A stretch of DNA of 64,000 nt from Robinsoniella peoriensis (GCF_042680125.1 NZ_JBHTNY010000005.1); one strand, 5' to 3'; shown: positions 53,425 to 62,163, numbered from the stretch's first letter. Notes: generated by a model not told the origin, from the sequence alone. Translations and numbers: made by a program.

Positions 53425-54383
53425 GCAATACTTTTTCTGGTTGCTTTGCCGACAGGCTTGAGGATATGCTTGAGTTCAAAGCGGCTCTTGGATATTCACG
53501 CAATACATATTTGGGGCAGGCTATGAGCTTTGACAAATATTGCTCGCAGCATTTCCCATCCGAAACTATTCTTACAAAGGGCTTGGCAATGCAATGGGTA
53601 AATGCCCGCAATGCCTCCGGCTTCCACGGGAGAGCCTGTTTCATACGCGGTTTTGCCGGATACCTTACCTCCATCGGAGAAGAAGCATATGTGCTTCCAA
53701 ACAAATATGCCGGAGGAAAGGCAACGTTTTTGCCATACATATTTACAGACAAGGAGCTTGCCGAAGTATTCCATGAAATTGACTGTACGAAAACCCGGGA
53801 CTCGTTCCAGTCATACCTTCTGTCCGTGATCTTTCGCTTAATCTATACTTGCGGGCTGCGCCCCAATGAAGGACGCGAGCTGCGCAGAAGCTCCATCAAT
53901 CTGCAAACCGGAGAGATACTGATTACGGAAACAAAGAAAAACAAAGACCGCATCGTGGTCATGTCCGACGATATGCGTCGGCTGGCAAGCGACTATGCGA
54001 AACTCCGGAACGCCGCGTTTCCAGACAGCGAATATTTTTTCCCGAACAAAACCGGACGACCGTATTCTGCGTCATGGCTTCAAGGCAAATTCAAAGATTT
54101 TTTTGCTGCCGCTAACAACGACGTTGACCCGGATACGCTGCCGCCCGTGAGAGTTTATGATCTTCGTCATCGTTTCGCTTCCGCCGCGCTGCACCGCTGG
54201 CTGGATGAGGGTAAGGATCTCTACTCTCGTCTACCGTATCTCCGTACCTATATGGGACACAAGGAGCTCGCCGCCACAGCCTACTATATTCATCTGCTGC
54301 CTGAAAACCTTGTAAAATCCGCAGGAATTGACTGGGACGCACTTGGCAGGATGATACCGGAGGTGGAATTGTGGGACGAGTAA
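53421..54383 (+). CDS. RIT tyrosine recombinase B
   Basis: The 320-residue recombinase has catalytic Arg in YTCGLRPNEGREL, second Arg in YDLRHRFASAAL and a C-terminal MGHKELAATAYYIHL with the Tyr. The HxxR histidine is replaced by Tyr (YDLR), as in some family members. Start GTG 53421 overlaps the previous stop, with GAGGGGGTGG as ribosome site. The ORF extends to 53370 in the upstream frame without a good start. Confidence 0.88.
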   Translation: MSNTFSGCFADRLEDMLEFKAALGYSRNTYLGQAMSFDKYCSQHFPSETILTKGLAMQWVNARNASGFHGRACFIRGFAGYLTSIGEEAYVLPNKYAGGKATFLPYIFTDKELAEVFHEIDCTKTRDSFQSYLLSVIFRLIYTCGLRPNEGRELRRSSINLQTGEILITETKKNKDRIVVMSDDMRRLASDYAKLRNAAFPDSEYFFPNKTGRPYSASWLQGKFKDFFAAANNDVDPDTLPPVRVYDLRHRFASAALHRWLDEGKDLYSRLPYLRTYMGHKELAATAYYIHLLPENLVKSAGIDWDALGRMIPEVELWDE

Positions 54384-55414
54384 AGGATGAAACGCTGTTC
54401 AGGCTGGTGCATGATTATCTGAAAATGTATCTCCCCCAACAGAGACGCGCCAGTCCCCACACGATAAAGGCGTACAGAACAGCGATGGAACAGCTTTTCG
54501 ATTATATTACAAAGAAAAACGGTATCCCGATAGCGTCACTTACATTTGAAATGCTGGATGCCGAAGCGGTGTCTTCCTTCCTTAATTGGCTGACAGCAGA
54601 AAAGAAATGCTGTGCCAATACAAGAAACCATAGATTGGCATGTATCCGAGCCTTCTTTGCCTATGCTTCTGCCTGTGCGCCGGAGAATGTCACTTATTCG
54701 GCGGCGCTCACAAAGATTCCAATTCAAAAGCAGGACAAGTATGCGGGCGTGGACTATATGGATGAGGCTGCGGTTGAGGCTTTGCTGAAACAGCCGGACA
54801 CACAAACACGAAAGGGCCTTCGAGACCAGTTCTTTATGATTTTAATGTACGATACCGCCGCCAGAATTCAGGAGATGCTTGATCTGCGCATCTGCGATAT
54901 CCGCCCCGGCGCTACTCCCACGGCGACATTGCTCGGTAAGGGTTCCAAGGTTCGCACTGTGCCTTTGATGCCGGAAACTATGCAGCATTTTAATAATTAT
55001 ATATCTGTATTTCACCCGGGAGAAAGTATCTATTCTCAAGAAACGCTTTTCTTTGTGGAACGCAGAGGGCAAAGGCTGCCGATGTCCGACGATACGGTCA
55101 GGTACTTTCTCAAGCAATACGCTGTAGAAGCAAAAAGCGCCTGTCCATCCATACCGGATAATGTCCATCCGCATTTGTTCAGGCACAGCAGGGCAATGCA
55201 TTTATACCGGCGCGGAATGGATTTGACGCTTATCTCCCAGTGGCTTGGCCACGCCAATCTTGAGACCTCTTTGATTTACGCGCATGCCGATACTGAGCAG
55301 AAACGACAGGCAATTGAAAAATCCATGGGAGGAAAGGTTACCGGCGGCGTTGAAGTCCCAAAGTACATCGTAGATGACGAGACGCTCCTGAAGCGCCTTT
55401 ACGGTCTGCGTTGA
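54371..55414 (+). CDS. RIT tyrosine recombinase C
   Basis: The 347-residue recombinase has Arg in YDTAARIQEMLDL, HxxR in HLFRHSRAMHL and Tyr in LGHANLETSLIYAHAD. Start GTG 54371 follows GGAGG with seven-base spacing and overlaps recombinase B by 13 bases. The third recombinase completes the trio, probably acting as a heteromeric complex. Confidence 0.9.
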   Translation: MGRVKDETLFRLVHDYLKMYLPQQRRASPHTIKAYRTAMEQLFDYITKKNGIPIASLTFEMLDAEAVSSFLNWLTAEKKCCANTRNHRLACIRAFFAYASACAPENVTYSAALTKIPIQKQDKYAGVDYMDEAAVEALLKQPDTQTRKGLRDQFFMILMYDTAARIQEMLDLRICDIRPGATPTATLLGKGSKVRTVPLMPETMQHFNNYISVFHPGESIYSQETLFFVERRGQRLPMSDDTVRYFLKQYAVEAKSACPSIPDNVHPHLFRHSRAMHLYRRGMDLTLISQWLGHANLETSLIYAHADTEQKRQAIEKSMGGKVTGGVEVPKYIVDDETLLKRLYGLR

Positions 55415-55476
55415 AAAAAGTTATCCCGCAATTTTGTAAGCATCTTTCCAAACGGACAGGCAGAAAGCGTAGTCTA

Positions 55477-55569
55477 ATGGAAAAAAGTTATCCCGAAAGA
55501 TTTGTCCGAAAATGCTCACTGGTGTGCGCTTTTCAGCCACTTTCGGGATAACTATTTTTGCGGGATAAC
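55477..55569. repeat. right 93-bp terminal inverted repeat of the RIT element
   Basis: Reverse complement of 51946-52038 apart from one A/T difference near the outer end. Confidence 0.9.
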
Positions 55570-55701
55570 CAGTATTATCTTGAGCTCGGGATAATATTGG
55601 CAAGCAGGGCAAGTGTATTGACACTTGCACATTTTTGAGATTTTCCCTTGCGGGAAAACTCAAAAATTGCTTGTTGGGGAGTGCCTTCCCCAAACCCTGC
55701 G

Positions 55702-55726
55702 ACTTCGGGCCAAGTTGGCCCGAAGT
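55702..55726. repeat. ICE 25-bp palindrome, copy 3
   Basis: Perfect form, arms ACTTCGGGCCAA around a central G. It lies 34 bases after the relaxase stop. Confidence 0.9.
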
Positions 55727-55759
55727 CGGTGCGTTGCACCTCATGTTGCGTCATGTTCG

Positions 55760-57160
55760 CTATCGCTCCATTTCCTTATTTTTCTGTGCGTCCGTCAGGC
55801 CGATCAGGTGATCTATATTGCTTTTCACCGTTACAATTTCCTGCATGGCCTTTTTGGTTTCCCGGTACTCCCGATAAGCCTTTTTCTTGTCGGTCGATAA
55901 CCGCCGAAACTCCGTTTTGAGCGTATCCATTTTGGGGAGCTTCGCCCCGGATAGTAAACGCCGGAACGTATCCTGCGCCGCCCGGTAGACGGCAATATCC
56001 GCTTCATGCTCCGCAAGATATTTTTTGCTGTACTTCGCCGCCTTGTACCCCTCAAACACAGGCCGAGCTTTCGCATAATCCACCACCGCCGCCTTTAGCT
56101 CTGCATTGATACGCAGAGCGGCTTCGATGGCTTTTATGCTGTCTGAAAGCGTATGGAAACGGCCGGTAAGCCCTGAGGCCTTTTGCTCCAAATCTGCATA
56201 TTCCAGCAAACTATTTTCCTGCAAATACTGTAAGGCTGCCGCCATCTGCTTGAGGTTGAATACCTTTGCCCAGCGTTCATAGGCCGGGCCTTTTCCAGCT
56301 TTCATACGGGATTGAATATCCACAATCAGATTGACCTTGCACTTCTCCTGCGGAGCGGCTTTTCCATCAATCGCCGCTTGTATATCCTCCTGCCCGTAGC
56401 CCTTGCCAAGCGTAGAAACACGGAGCCGGGTAAAGCGTTCCTGTCCCTCCGCCCGGAAGCTGATTGTGCCGCCACGCCTATGCTTGATTTCATAACCAGC
56501 CAACTCCATTGTCCGTAAAAAGGTGTCCATATCTGGTGGTTTCGTTGCAAGGCAAATATCAATCTGCGCCTTTAATTTCTCTTGAAACGTAGGCGGTTTA
56601 TGACCGCCCAGCCATTCCCCGTAGTGTTTGAATTTACCCTTGCTGTGGCGTTTGGGATTGGTGATAACAGACAGTCCGTTTTCAAGGCATATCCGGTCAG
56701 AAAGCCGCCGCACCGCACGGGCTGAACCGATAAAATCCCGGAATTTCCGGGTGCAGTCCAGAGAGGTGGAATTGTAGTAGATATGGCAGTGAGGGTGGGG
56801 ACGGTCAGCGTGGGAAACCACAAAAAAAGCGTGTCGGCCTTTCGTCCAGCGCATGGCAAGGTTATAGCTGATTTTAAGAGCGGTTTCGGGACCTGTTTCA
56901 CCGGGCGGGAACGCCTGTCGGATTTGATAATACAGCACATCATTTTCCCGTTTTTGCTCCCGCCCTGTGATTGCCTTATACTTTGCTTTTGAGAGTAAAA
57001 ATTCTGCGTCAGCCGTGGCGGGGTCACATTCATAGGCAAGAATTAAATCGCCGTTGCGGGTCTTGTCTGGATTTTTCCCGTAGTCAAAACCGTCCTTTAG
57101 GGTTTCCATAATAGTCATGTCGCTTCCTGCATGACGGGTCATAAGGCGGGTGGTTGCCAT
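55760..57160 (-). CDS. conjugative relaxase (MobA/VirD2-like) of the ICE
   Basis: The 466-residue relaxase starts MATTRLMTRHAGSDMTIMET. It has the metal-binding HUH-type triad HPHCHIYYNS (about residue 140) in the N-terminal nuclease domain, and a long helical C-terminal part that probably contacts MobC and DNA. It nicks oriT and leads the strand during transfer. ATG 57160 follows AAAGGAGGAAA. MobC lies at 60479-60826, and the AT-rich two-gene cassette is inserted between them. Confidence 0.9.
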   Translation of the reverse strand: MATTRLMTRHAGSDMTIMETLKDGFDYGKNPDKTRNGDLILAYECDPATADAEFLLSKAKYKAITGREQKRENDVLYYQIRQAFPPGETGPETALKISYNLAMRWTKGRHAFFVVSHADRPHPHCHIYYNSTSLDCTRKFRDFIGSARAVRRLSDRICLENGLSVITNPKRHSKGKFKHYGEWLGGHKPPTFQEKLKAQIDICLATKPPDMDTFLRTMELAGYEIKHRRGGTISFRAEGQERFTRLRVSTLGKGYGQEDIQAAIDGKAAPQEKCKVNLIVDIQSRMKAGKGPAYERWAKVFNLKQMAAALQYLQENSLLEYADLEQKASGLTGRFHTLSDSIKAIEAALRINAELKAAVVDYAKARPVFEGYKAAKYSKKYLAEHEADIAVYRAAQDTFRRLLSGAKLPKMDTLKTEFRRLSTDKKKAYREYRETKKAMQEIVTVKSNIDHLIGLTDAQKNKEMER

Positions 57161-57189
57161 GTGCGTTTCCTCCTTTCCTCGAAAAAATA

Positions 57190-57214
57190 ACTTCGGGCCA
57201 AGTTGACCCGAAGT
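57190..57214. repeat. ICE 25-bp palindrome, copy 4
   Basis: One mismatch in the right arm (TTGACCCG). It lies 30 bases upstream of the relaxase start. Confidence 0.9.
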
Positions 57215-57240
57215 TGCCCGGCAGTTCTGTTATGCTGCTG

Positions 57241-57542
57241 TTAGCTTACAATGAAAAAACGAAGCGAATTGTTTAGGCTGTGCAGTCCGTCAATGAGATA
57301 TTCCGCAATGGCGGGTATCCCAAGAGGAGAAATCAAAAACGACAGGAACAGGAACACGCCGAATCCTAGCTTTTCGCCGCTTATCAGCAGCGCGATACTG
57401 ATAAGAACGCCTATCCCGGAAACTACCTGTAAGAAAGCGGCGGCATAGCAGAATACAAATTCAATCATGGATGTCGCTATCGTCAGCAGAACCACAAACG
57501 GCGCGGCGATAATCTTAAATATCTCAGCTTGATAAACTTCAT
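57241..57542 (-). pseudogene. CD1845-like small membrane protein, apparent frameshift near the start
   Basis: The intact-looking start is ATG 57542 (MKFIKL), with AAAGGAG upstream. A change near 57523 shifts the frame, which then continues as IFKIIAAPFVVLLTIATSMI and runs to 57241. The product would be a protein of about 100 residues with two to three membrane helices, ending LISPLGIPAIAEYLIDGLHS, like the CD1845-type proteins of Tn1549 elements. The frame from GTG 57495 lacks a ribosome site. It is either a real mutation or a base error. I name the family from memory. Confidence 0.65.
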
Positions 57543-57589
57543 AAAAATTCTCCTTTCATAAAGTGGCTTTCTTGTTGTATTCTACCTAT

Positions 57590-57618
57590 ATTTTACCATT
57601 TCTGGCAGAGCGCAACAA
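57590..57618 (-). promoter_or_regulatory. promoter of the CD1845-like/relaxase transcript
   Basis: On the minus strand TTGTTG (57618-57613), 17 bases, TAAAAT (57595-57590), with GACAACATTGTT covering the -35. It is the same module as the recombinase promoter at 48107-48135. Confidence 0.6.
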
Positions 57619-57650
57619 TGTTGTCGAGGCCGCACCGATCTTGTCCCGGG

Positions 57651-57675
57651 ACTTCGGGACAAGTTGGCCCGAAGT
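57651..57675. repeat. ICE 25-bp palindrome, copy 5
   Basis: One arm mismatch (CGGGACAAG). It lies 33 bases upstream of the -35 of the minus-strand promoter. Confidence 0.85.
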
Positions 57676-57719
57676 TTGGCTCGAAGTCTGTTTGTTCATC
57701 TTGTAAAGTAATGGGAGGT

Positions 57720-57743
57720 ATTGTATAATAAAAAATATACAAT
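57720..57743. promoter_or_regulatory. operator-like 8-bp dyad
   Basis: ATTGTATA and TATACAAT are separated by eight bases, about 115 bases before the plus-strand cassette at 57857. It is a possible repressor site that also includes a TATAAT-like box. Confidence 0.4.
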
Positions 57744-57856
57744 AATCGTTTTTTTAATCTATTTCTATTATACGACAACCTAAAGGATGACAAACCATAC
57801 AATAAAGCTATGAATCATTAAAAGAGCGCCATATTTAAATTACAGGAGGGTGAAAA

Positions 57857-58894
57857 ATGTTAATTGTTAATAAGTCCATTCGTATCATTGATTATGAGAA
57901 CAATCGTCTACTCACAAGGGAGACTCCAGCATCATTTGATGAATATGTTTCCGAACTTATCTTGCATATAAACACAAACACTTCTGTAAGGGAATATAAG
58001 ACACGCTCAAGATTAACTGAAGTTATTGGCAGCATTCTTAATATATTTATTAATAACACAGATATCGACGTAGTCTTATCACGAATAAATGTTATTGCTA
58101 ATCGATTGTTAAATAAAGAAATAGATACCCAAGGGCGGATTGGTCACTTAGACACTAACGTCCAAAAAGGCAGTTTGATTCAAGCGTTGCTTTATAATGA
58201 TGAAGAGAATACATATGCATATTTATTAGCAAAAGTAGAACACAGTGATTTTGTAGATGACTCTGATTTTAGTTTCAAAACAGGATTTTCTAAAGATAAA
58301 AAAACTATTTGGAAATCATGTTTATTTGACTTAGCTGACCCCGAATCTGAGGAGTTCCACGCTAAAGTATACTCTAATACTGGCGCAAAATTTTGGAGTG
58401 ACGATTTTTTAGAATTAGATGAAATGATTAGTGATGAAACTAATACATTAAAGGCTTTTAAAGCAATAGATGCAACGCTGAATCAGAATTTAAGAGGCAT
58501 GGTTACACCAGACCATACAATTATAAGAAATGCAATTATCTCTTATTTCAAGAGTAATGAACATATTGATTACCCTATTATGATAGAAACGATATTGGGT
58601 CAATACGACCCTGTTGATTTAGATGTCGGGAAAGTTCAATCAATAAAAGAAAAAATGTTAGAACTCCCAGAGAAAAAGAAGTTTGATCAGCAATTCAGAT
58701 CTGTTTCTAAGGTTATTAATGCACGCATAAAAAAGATATATAAAGTTAATGAAGGAATTGAATTGAAAATTACGGATGCCGTTGTCGACATTTCTAATAC
58801 TATTTCAGCTTATCGTGATCCCGATGGAACACAATATATCAAAATTAAAACAAATAATGAGGATACGTTTCAGAGATTTAAATCTCAACAATAG
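57857..58894 (+). CDS. conserved hypothetical protein, cassette gene 1 (perhaps nucleoid-associated NdpA-like)
   Basis: The 345-residue soluble protein has no signal or membrane helix. A segment GSLIQALLYNDEENTYAYLL followed by AKVEHSDFVDDSDFSFKTGF and WKSCLFDL loosely recalls NdpA/YejK-type nucleoid proteins. I am not confident of that. It is AT-rich compared with ICE backbone genes. ATG 57857 follows ACAGGAGGG. It is followed after 20 bases by a membrane protein gene, forming a two-gene unit in an ICE accessory site. Confidence 0.6.
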   Translation: MLIVNKSIRIIDYENNRLLTRETPASFDEYVSELILHINTNTSVREYKTRSRLTEVIGSILNIFINNTDIDVVLSRINVIANRLLNKEIDTQGRIGHLDTNVQKGSLIQALLYNDEENTYAYLLAKVEHSDFVDDSDFSFKTGFSKDKKTIWKSCLFDLADPESEEFHAKVYSNTGAKFWSDDFLELDEMISDETNTLKAFKAIDATLNQNLRGMVTPDHTIIRNAIISYFKSNEHIDYPIMIETILGQYDPVDLDVGKVQSIKEKMLELPEKKKFDQQFRSVSKVINARIKKIYKVNEGIELKITDAVVDISNTISAYRDPDGTQYIKIKTNNEDTFQRFKSQQ

Positions 58895-58914
58895 AGTAGA
58901 GAGGAGGCTACAAC

Positions 58915-60405
58915 ATGAATTTATTAACTGAAATTCAAAAAGTATTTCAGTTGAGGGAATTGGACGTTTCGGAACGAGTAAAGATCCTTGAAACTTCCTT
59001 TGTTCTTAAATCACATTGTATGCCCTCTTTTTCCGATTTAAATGCATTAATTAATTTATCGCCTAAGCGAGACAACTTACGGATATTTTTCCACTCAGAT
59101 AACGAAGATCAAATAGTCACTTCTAATATAAAACAATGTTCCGAAAATGATTATGATGAGTTTTGTGAAAACTTAGATTCAGACTCTACTATAAAAGTCA
59201 GTATTATAATTGAAAAAACCATTTTAGACAATACATTTTCAATTTATAGCTACAGCAGTTTTTCAAAAGACCTCTTACAGTTGACGGTTATCGAAGTAAT
59301 GGAGTGCTTTTCTCTTTTGTTGAAAGAGAGAGATTATCTTATTTTCGATTTGTTTGAACAGAATTACTTTTTTACCACAGGAACTATGGCTTTTGTCTCT
59401 GGTGACAAAAAGGCTATCTGTAAAAATATTCTTAGAGGTAAACGCATACAGAGTTGCAAAGAAACAACTTACTTTTATGATATGGCATCCTTTGAGCTAC
59501 TTCCGGATGATTTTTCAATTGAAATTGATTGTGAGGATAATCCTCTAACTACTTTATTCAATAAAATTTGTACTATTTTGTCGTTGATATATCTTTCTAC
59601 ATCTTCAAGTTTAAAAAATGATTCTTTGAAAATTCAAATTTCTGGCCAGAGGAATATAGAATTCAAATATAACCTTGATGATATAAAAAACAATGAAGAA
59701 CTATTTAAAATTTATAGTTGGATTTACACAGATGGCAGTTCTGTCGATAAGTCTATAATTGCGAGAAATATAATCAGCCTACATTGTAGGTACTCTAATT
59801 TGATTGATGTTGATAACAAAACATTTTCTTCAATTCAATCAAATTATAATTTATATCTGAAAAATAATGTTACTCAATATCTTGAATTGAAAAACAAACT
59901 GGCAGAATTTATCTGTGATGTTGTTTCAAAAACAGGAGACTATGCGACTGAATTATTAAGGAAATTTAAATCTAATCTAATAGCTGTATTCGGGTTCCTT
60001 TTTACTGCTGTATTGGCTAATATAGTTTCAGATCAACCTTTGGAGAATATTTTTACTAAGGACATCACTGCTATTATTGAATTTGTGTTGCTGGGTTCGG
60101 TGATATATTTGATAATCTGTGTGTTAGAAACCAAATACAAGTTTAAAAAAGCAAAAGATAGTTATTATACTTTAAAGGAAAATTATGAATCTGTGCTTTC
60201 TGAAATTGACCTTGAGGAAATATTCAAAAAAGATTTGTTAATTCAGAAAGTGTCGAAAACAGTAAATCGTGGTGTTTTAGTTTATACATTGCTATGGATA
60301 GCCTTTTTAATATTGTCTTTATGTATCATAGAATATTTAAGTAGTTCTCCTGTGATTAAACCCTTTTTCCAAAATTTGTTGGAAGCTTGCTATGCAAATA
60401 AATAA
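58915..60405 (+). CDS. hypothetical membrane protein, cassette gene 2
   Basis: The 496-residue protein has a long soluble N-terminal region of about 360 residues followed by C-terminal helices (LIAVFGFLFTAVLANIVS, AIIEFVLLGSVIYLIICVLE, GVLVYTLLWIAFLILSLCII). A soluble sensor joined to membrane helices is typical of many abortive-infection effectors, but I recognise no named family. RBS AGAGGAGG precedes ATG 58915. The gene is closed by the terminator at 60437-60480. AT-rich composition points to separate acquisition. Confidence 0.6.
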   Translation: MNLLTEIQKVFQLRELDVSERVKILETSFVLKSHCMPSFSDLNALINLSPKRDNLRIFFHSDNEDQIVTSNIKQCSENDYDEFCENLDSDSTIKVSIIIEKTILDNTFSIYSYSSFSKDLLQLTVIEVMECFSLLLKERDYLIFDLFEQNYFFTTGTMAFVSGDKKAICKNILRGKRIQSCKETTYFYDMASFELLPDDFSIEIDCEDNPLTTLFNKICTILSLIYLSTSSSLKNDSLKIQISGQRNIEFKYNLDDIKNNEELFKIYSWIYTDGSSVDKSIIARNIISLHCRYSNLIDVDNKTFSSIQSNYNLYLKNNVTQYLELKNKLAEFICDVVSKTGDYATELLRKFKSNLIAVFGFLFTAVLANIVSDQPLENIFTKDITAIIEFVLLGSVIYLIICVLETKYKFKKAKDSYYTLKENYESVLSEIDLEEIFKKDLLIQKVSKTVNRGVLVYTLLWIAFLILSLCIIEYLSSSPVIKPFFQNLLEACYANK

Positions 60406-60436
60406 GTGTTAATTATTCGTTTTATGTTGTAAAAAC

Positions 60437-60480
60437 AAGCGGGGAGCGGCGGCATTGTGCCAACGCTCCCCGCTTTCCTT
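60437..60480. terminator. intrinsic terminator between the cassette and mobC
   Basis: A 12-bp perfect stem AAGCGGGGAGCG with its complement and a 15-base loop is followed by TCCTT. It can serve the convergent genes on either side. Confidence 0.8.
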
Positions 60481-60826
60481 ATAACTCCACTATCGCCGTA
60501 AGTTGTTTGAGCACCTCCGAAACCCGGCCCCATAATTCGGTATAATTTTTTTGCAGGGCGTCAATTTCGGACGGATAAACGCCGTAGATGTTGGCATGAA
60601 TGGCAACCTGATTCAGATTATTGGCACATCTGCGTTGCAGGGAAACCAGCTCCCGGACAGGAGCAAGGTCAACATTCAGCACATAGCCATTGAGTGCCAT
60701 TTTACGGATATAGGCGCTTAAATTCTGTGTTCCGGCCTGCGCCATACGTTCCTGAATGGAGGCGTATTCATCATCACTGACCCAAACATAAAGGGGAACG
60801 CCGCGCCTGCGTTTAGGGCTGCTCAC
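60479..60826 (-). CDS. MobC-like plasmid/ICE mobilisation relaxosome protein
   Basis: The 115-residue protein starts MSSPKRRRGVPLYVWVSDDE. It contains a ribbon-helix-helix type DNA-binding N-terminus and the MobC core (LQRRCANNLNQVAIHANIYG), which binds oriT and helps the relaxase. The start is GTG 60826 after GGGAGGA, overlapping the previous gene by four bases. Confidence 0.88.
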   Translation of the reverse strand: MSSPKRRRGVPLYVWVSDDEYASIQERMAQAGTQNLSAYIRKMALNGYVLNVDLAPVRELVSLQRRCANNLNQVAIHANIYGVYPSEIDALQKNYTELWGRVSEVLKQLTAIVEL

Positions 60827-61005
60827 CGTTCCTCCCGTTCCCGGCTCCGGCGTTTTGCCGGCGGCTCCTTTACCCGGTCTTTTGGCTTTTCCTCCGGTAT
60901 AGCCTGCGGAACAGGCAGAGGGGCATTATTCGGAATCCCATCAATCATGTTGTAATTCTGCTCGGTCGAAAGCTCTGCATTTTTCAAGTAGTTATCCTTT
61001 TCCAT
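60823..61005 (-). CDS. DUF4316-like small ICE protein
   Basis: The 60-residue product (MEKDNYLKNAELSTEQNYNM, then IDGIPNN) resembles the short DUF4316 end found in many Tn1549-type elements. It is charged and proline-rich and has no known role. ATG 61005 follows AGGAGG (minus strand), and the end overlaps mobC. Confidence 0.7.
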   Translation of the reverse strand: MEKDNYLKNAELSTEQNYNMIDGIPNNAPLPVPQAIPEEKPKDRVKEPPAKRRSREREER

Positions 61006-61029
61006 TCTTAAAAAACCTCCTTTTTAGTG

Positions 61030-61054
61030 ACTTCGGGCCAAGTTGGCCCGAAGT
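61030..61054. repeat. ICE 25-bp palindrome, copy 6
   Basis: Perfect form in the gap between the DUF4316-like start and the preceding gene's stop. Confidence 0.9.
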
Positions 61055-61056
61055 GA

Positions 61057-61644
61057 TTATCGGTTTTTCTCTGTGCCTTTTTTGGGAGCAGAACGGGCGG
61101 CTTTGTCCCATGCCGCTTGTTTTGCCCCCTCTGCCAGCCGGGCGGCAATGGATTTACTTTCTTCCGATTCCCGCATAGGGGCTTTTCTGTCGGGATTGCC
61201 GGGAGCCGCCCGAAGTTCATAGTCAGCCATCTGCTTTTCTGTCAGGGGCGCGTCATACACAAGATAGCCCCATGCCAGAAAGCGGCCCTGTTCCACACTT
61301 TCTCGCTTATCAAAATTCACAAGATATAATGGGCCGTTCTCCGTTTTGGGGAACGTACCAATATCCACCGGCCTTTGTGTAGAATAATATCGGTAAGCTG
61401 ATTTTTCGGATACGCCGTAATCATGCTGATACTCCGAAACACGGTTCTCATAATCCCTTGTAGCGGCAGCTTTACTGGTGGTATAGTGTCCCCAATAATT
61501 ATCGCGCCTGCCGCTTGCGCCCTCGGTAAACTGCCATGTGGCAAAGGGTTGTACCGCCTGCGGATTTTCCCCAAGAGCAAAGCCACGGTCATTTTCAAAG
61601 ACAATGGCCCGTTTGATTTCATATCCTTTTACGTAATCTCTCAT
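61057..61644 (-). CDS. ICE accessory protein, possibly DarA-related anti-restriction type
   Basis: The 195-residue hydrophilic protein (MRDYVKGYEIKRAIVFENDR, then GFALGENPQAVQPFATWQFT) has an acidic/charged composition. I associate this type with the defence-against-restriction or large-protein-domain genes of Tn1549-like ICEs, but I am not certain. It lies between the Cys-rich gene and the DUF4316-like gene in the same operon. Confidence 0.6.
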   Translation of the reverse strand: MRDYVKGYEIKRAIVFENDRGFALGENPQAVQPFATWQFTEGASGRRDNYWGHYTTSKAAATRDYENRVSEYQHDYGVSEKSAYRYYSTQRPVDIGTFPKTENGPLYLVNFDKRESVEQGRFLAWGYLVYDAPLTEKQMADYELRAAPGNPDRKAPMRESEESKSIAARLAEGAKQAAWDKAARSAPKKGTEKNR

Positions 61645-61785
61645 TTTTTACTCCGTTCTCATACATAGAAATGTCACACTATTACTCTCAAAAAGTGAGG
61701 GTATGAAGCATAGATACCTTTTCCTTGAAACCGGGGCCGGAAAGCCCCGGAAATCAAGGCTTTTTCAAGCAAACTTCGTGACACT

Positions 61786-62163
61786 TTACCCCTTGAATTT
61801 TCGTCTATGCCGCTGTTGGCGGCGGCGGTCTGCTTCGCGTTTTCCTTTTCGGCGGCAGGCTTCGGAACAATAGGTCTGACTGGTGACAGGAAGATATGCC
61901 GCACCGCAGACCGGGCAGGTCTTACAAAAAAGCACCGCAGGGGTTCCTGTTAAATCGGCTTCCAGCACCGGGTCAAGCGGAAGCACGGCCTTTTGAAAAT
62001 ACTTGCAGTATGCGCCTGTCCAGCATTTAACCAGCATGTAGCAGTCACCGTAATCAAGGGGCAGACATCCGTATTCCGGGTCATAGTTGGCGCACAGCCC
62101 TGTTACCAGCCTGCGGATTGCGGTACGTTCCCGGCGGGTCAATTCGCGGGGGTCGGTACTCAT
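61786..62163 (-). CDS. cysteine-rich ICE protein (VLP-type)
   Basis: The 125-residue protein has an N-terminal MSTDPRELTRRERTAIRRLV, many cysteines (CANYDPEYGCLPLDYGDCYM, CKYF) and a C-terminal zinc-finger-like CKTCPVCGAAYLPVTSQTYC, then CRRKGKREADRRR. It resembles cysteine-rich VLP-domain proteins of conjugative elements. Start 62163 overlaps the upstream gene stop (ATGA). The longer upstream frame crosses the 25-bp palindrome, which sits eight bases before the start and may replace a ribosome site. Confidence 0.75.
   Translation of the reverse strand: MSTDPRELTRRERTAIRRLVTGLCANYDPEYGCLPLDYGDCYMLVKCWTGAYCKYFQKAVLPLDPVLEADLTGTPAVLFCKTCPVCGAAYLPVTSQTYCSEACRRKGKREADRRRQQRHRRKFKG

Larger units (their letters stand above)
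51946..55569. mobile_element. RIT element (three overlapping tyrosine recombinases with 93-bp inverted repeats)
   Basis: A 3.6-kb unit has three consecutive, overlapping tyrosine recombinase genes on the plus strand, bounded by near-perfect 93-bp terminal inverted repeats at 51946-52038 and 55477-55569. This is the definition of a recombinase-in-trio (RIT) element. No clear target-site duplication is seen. It sits inside the ICE between an AraC gene and the relaxase gene. Confidence 0.9.
57543..57856. other. intergenic region with promoter, palindrome and operator-like dyad
   Basis: This 314-base gap contains the minus-strand promoter (57590-57618), palindrome copy 5 (57651-57675) and an ATTGTATA dyad (57720-57743). 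The last may belong to the promoter of the plus-strand cassette. Confidence 0.6.

Noticed and set aside
61674..61904. Small minus-strand ORF of 76 codons overlapping the Cys-rich gene
   Set aside because: It is in another frame of a recognisable gene, without a good start or composition.
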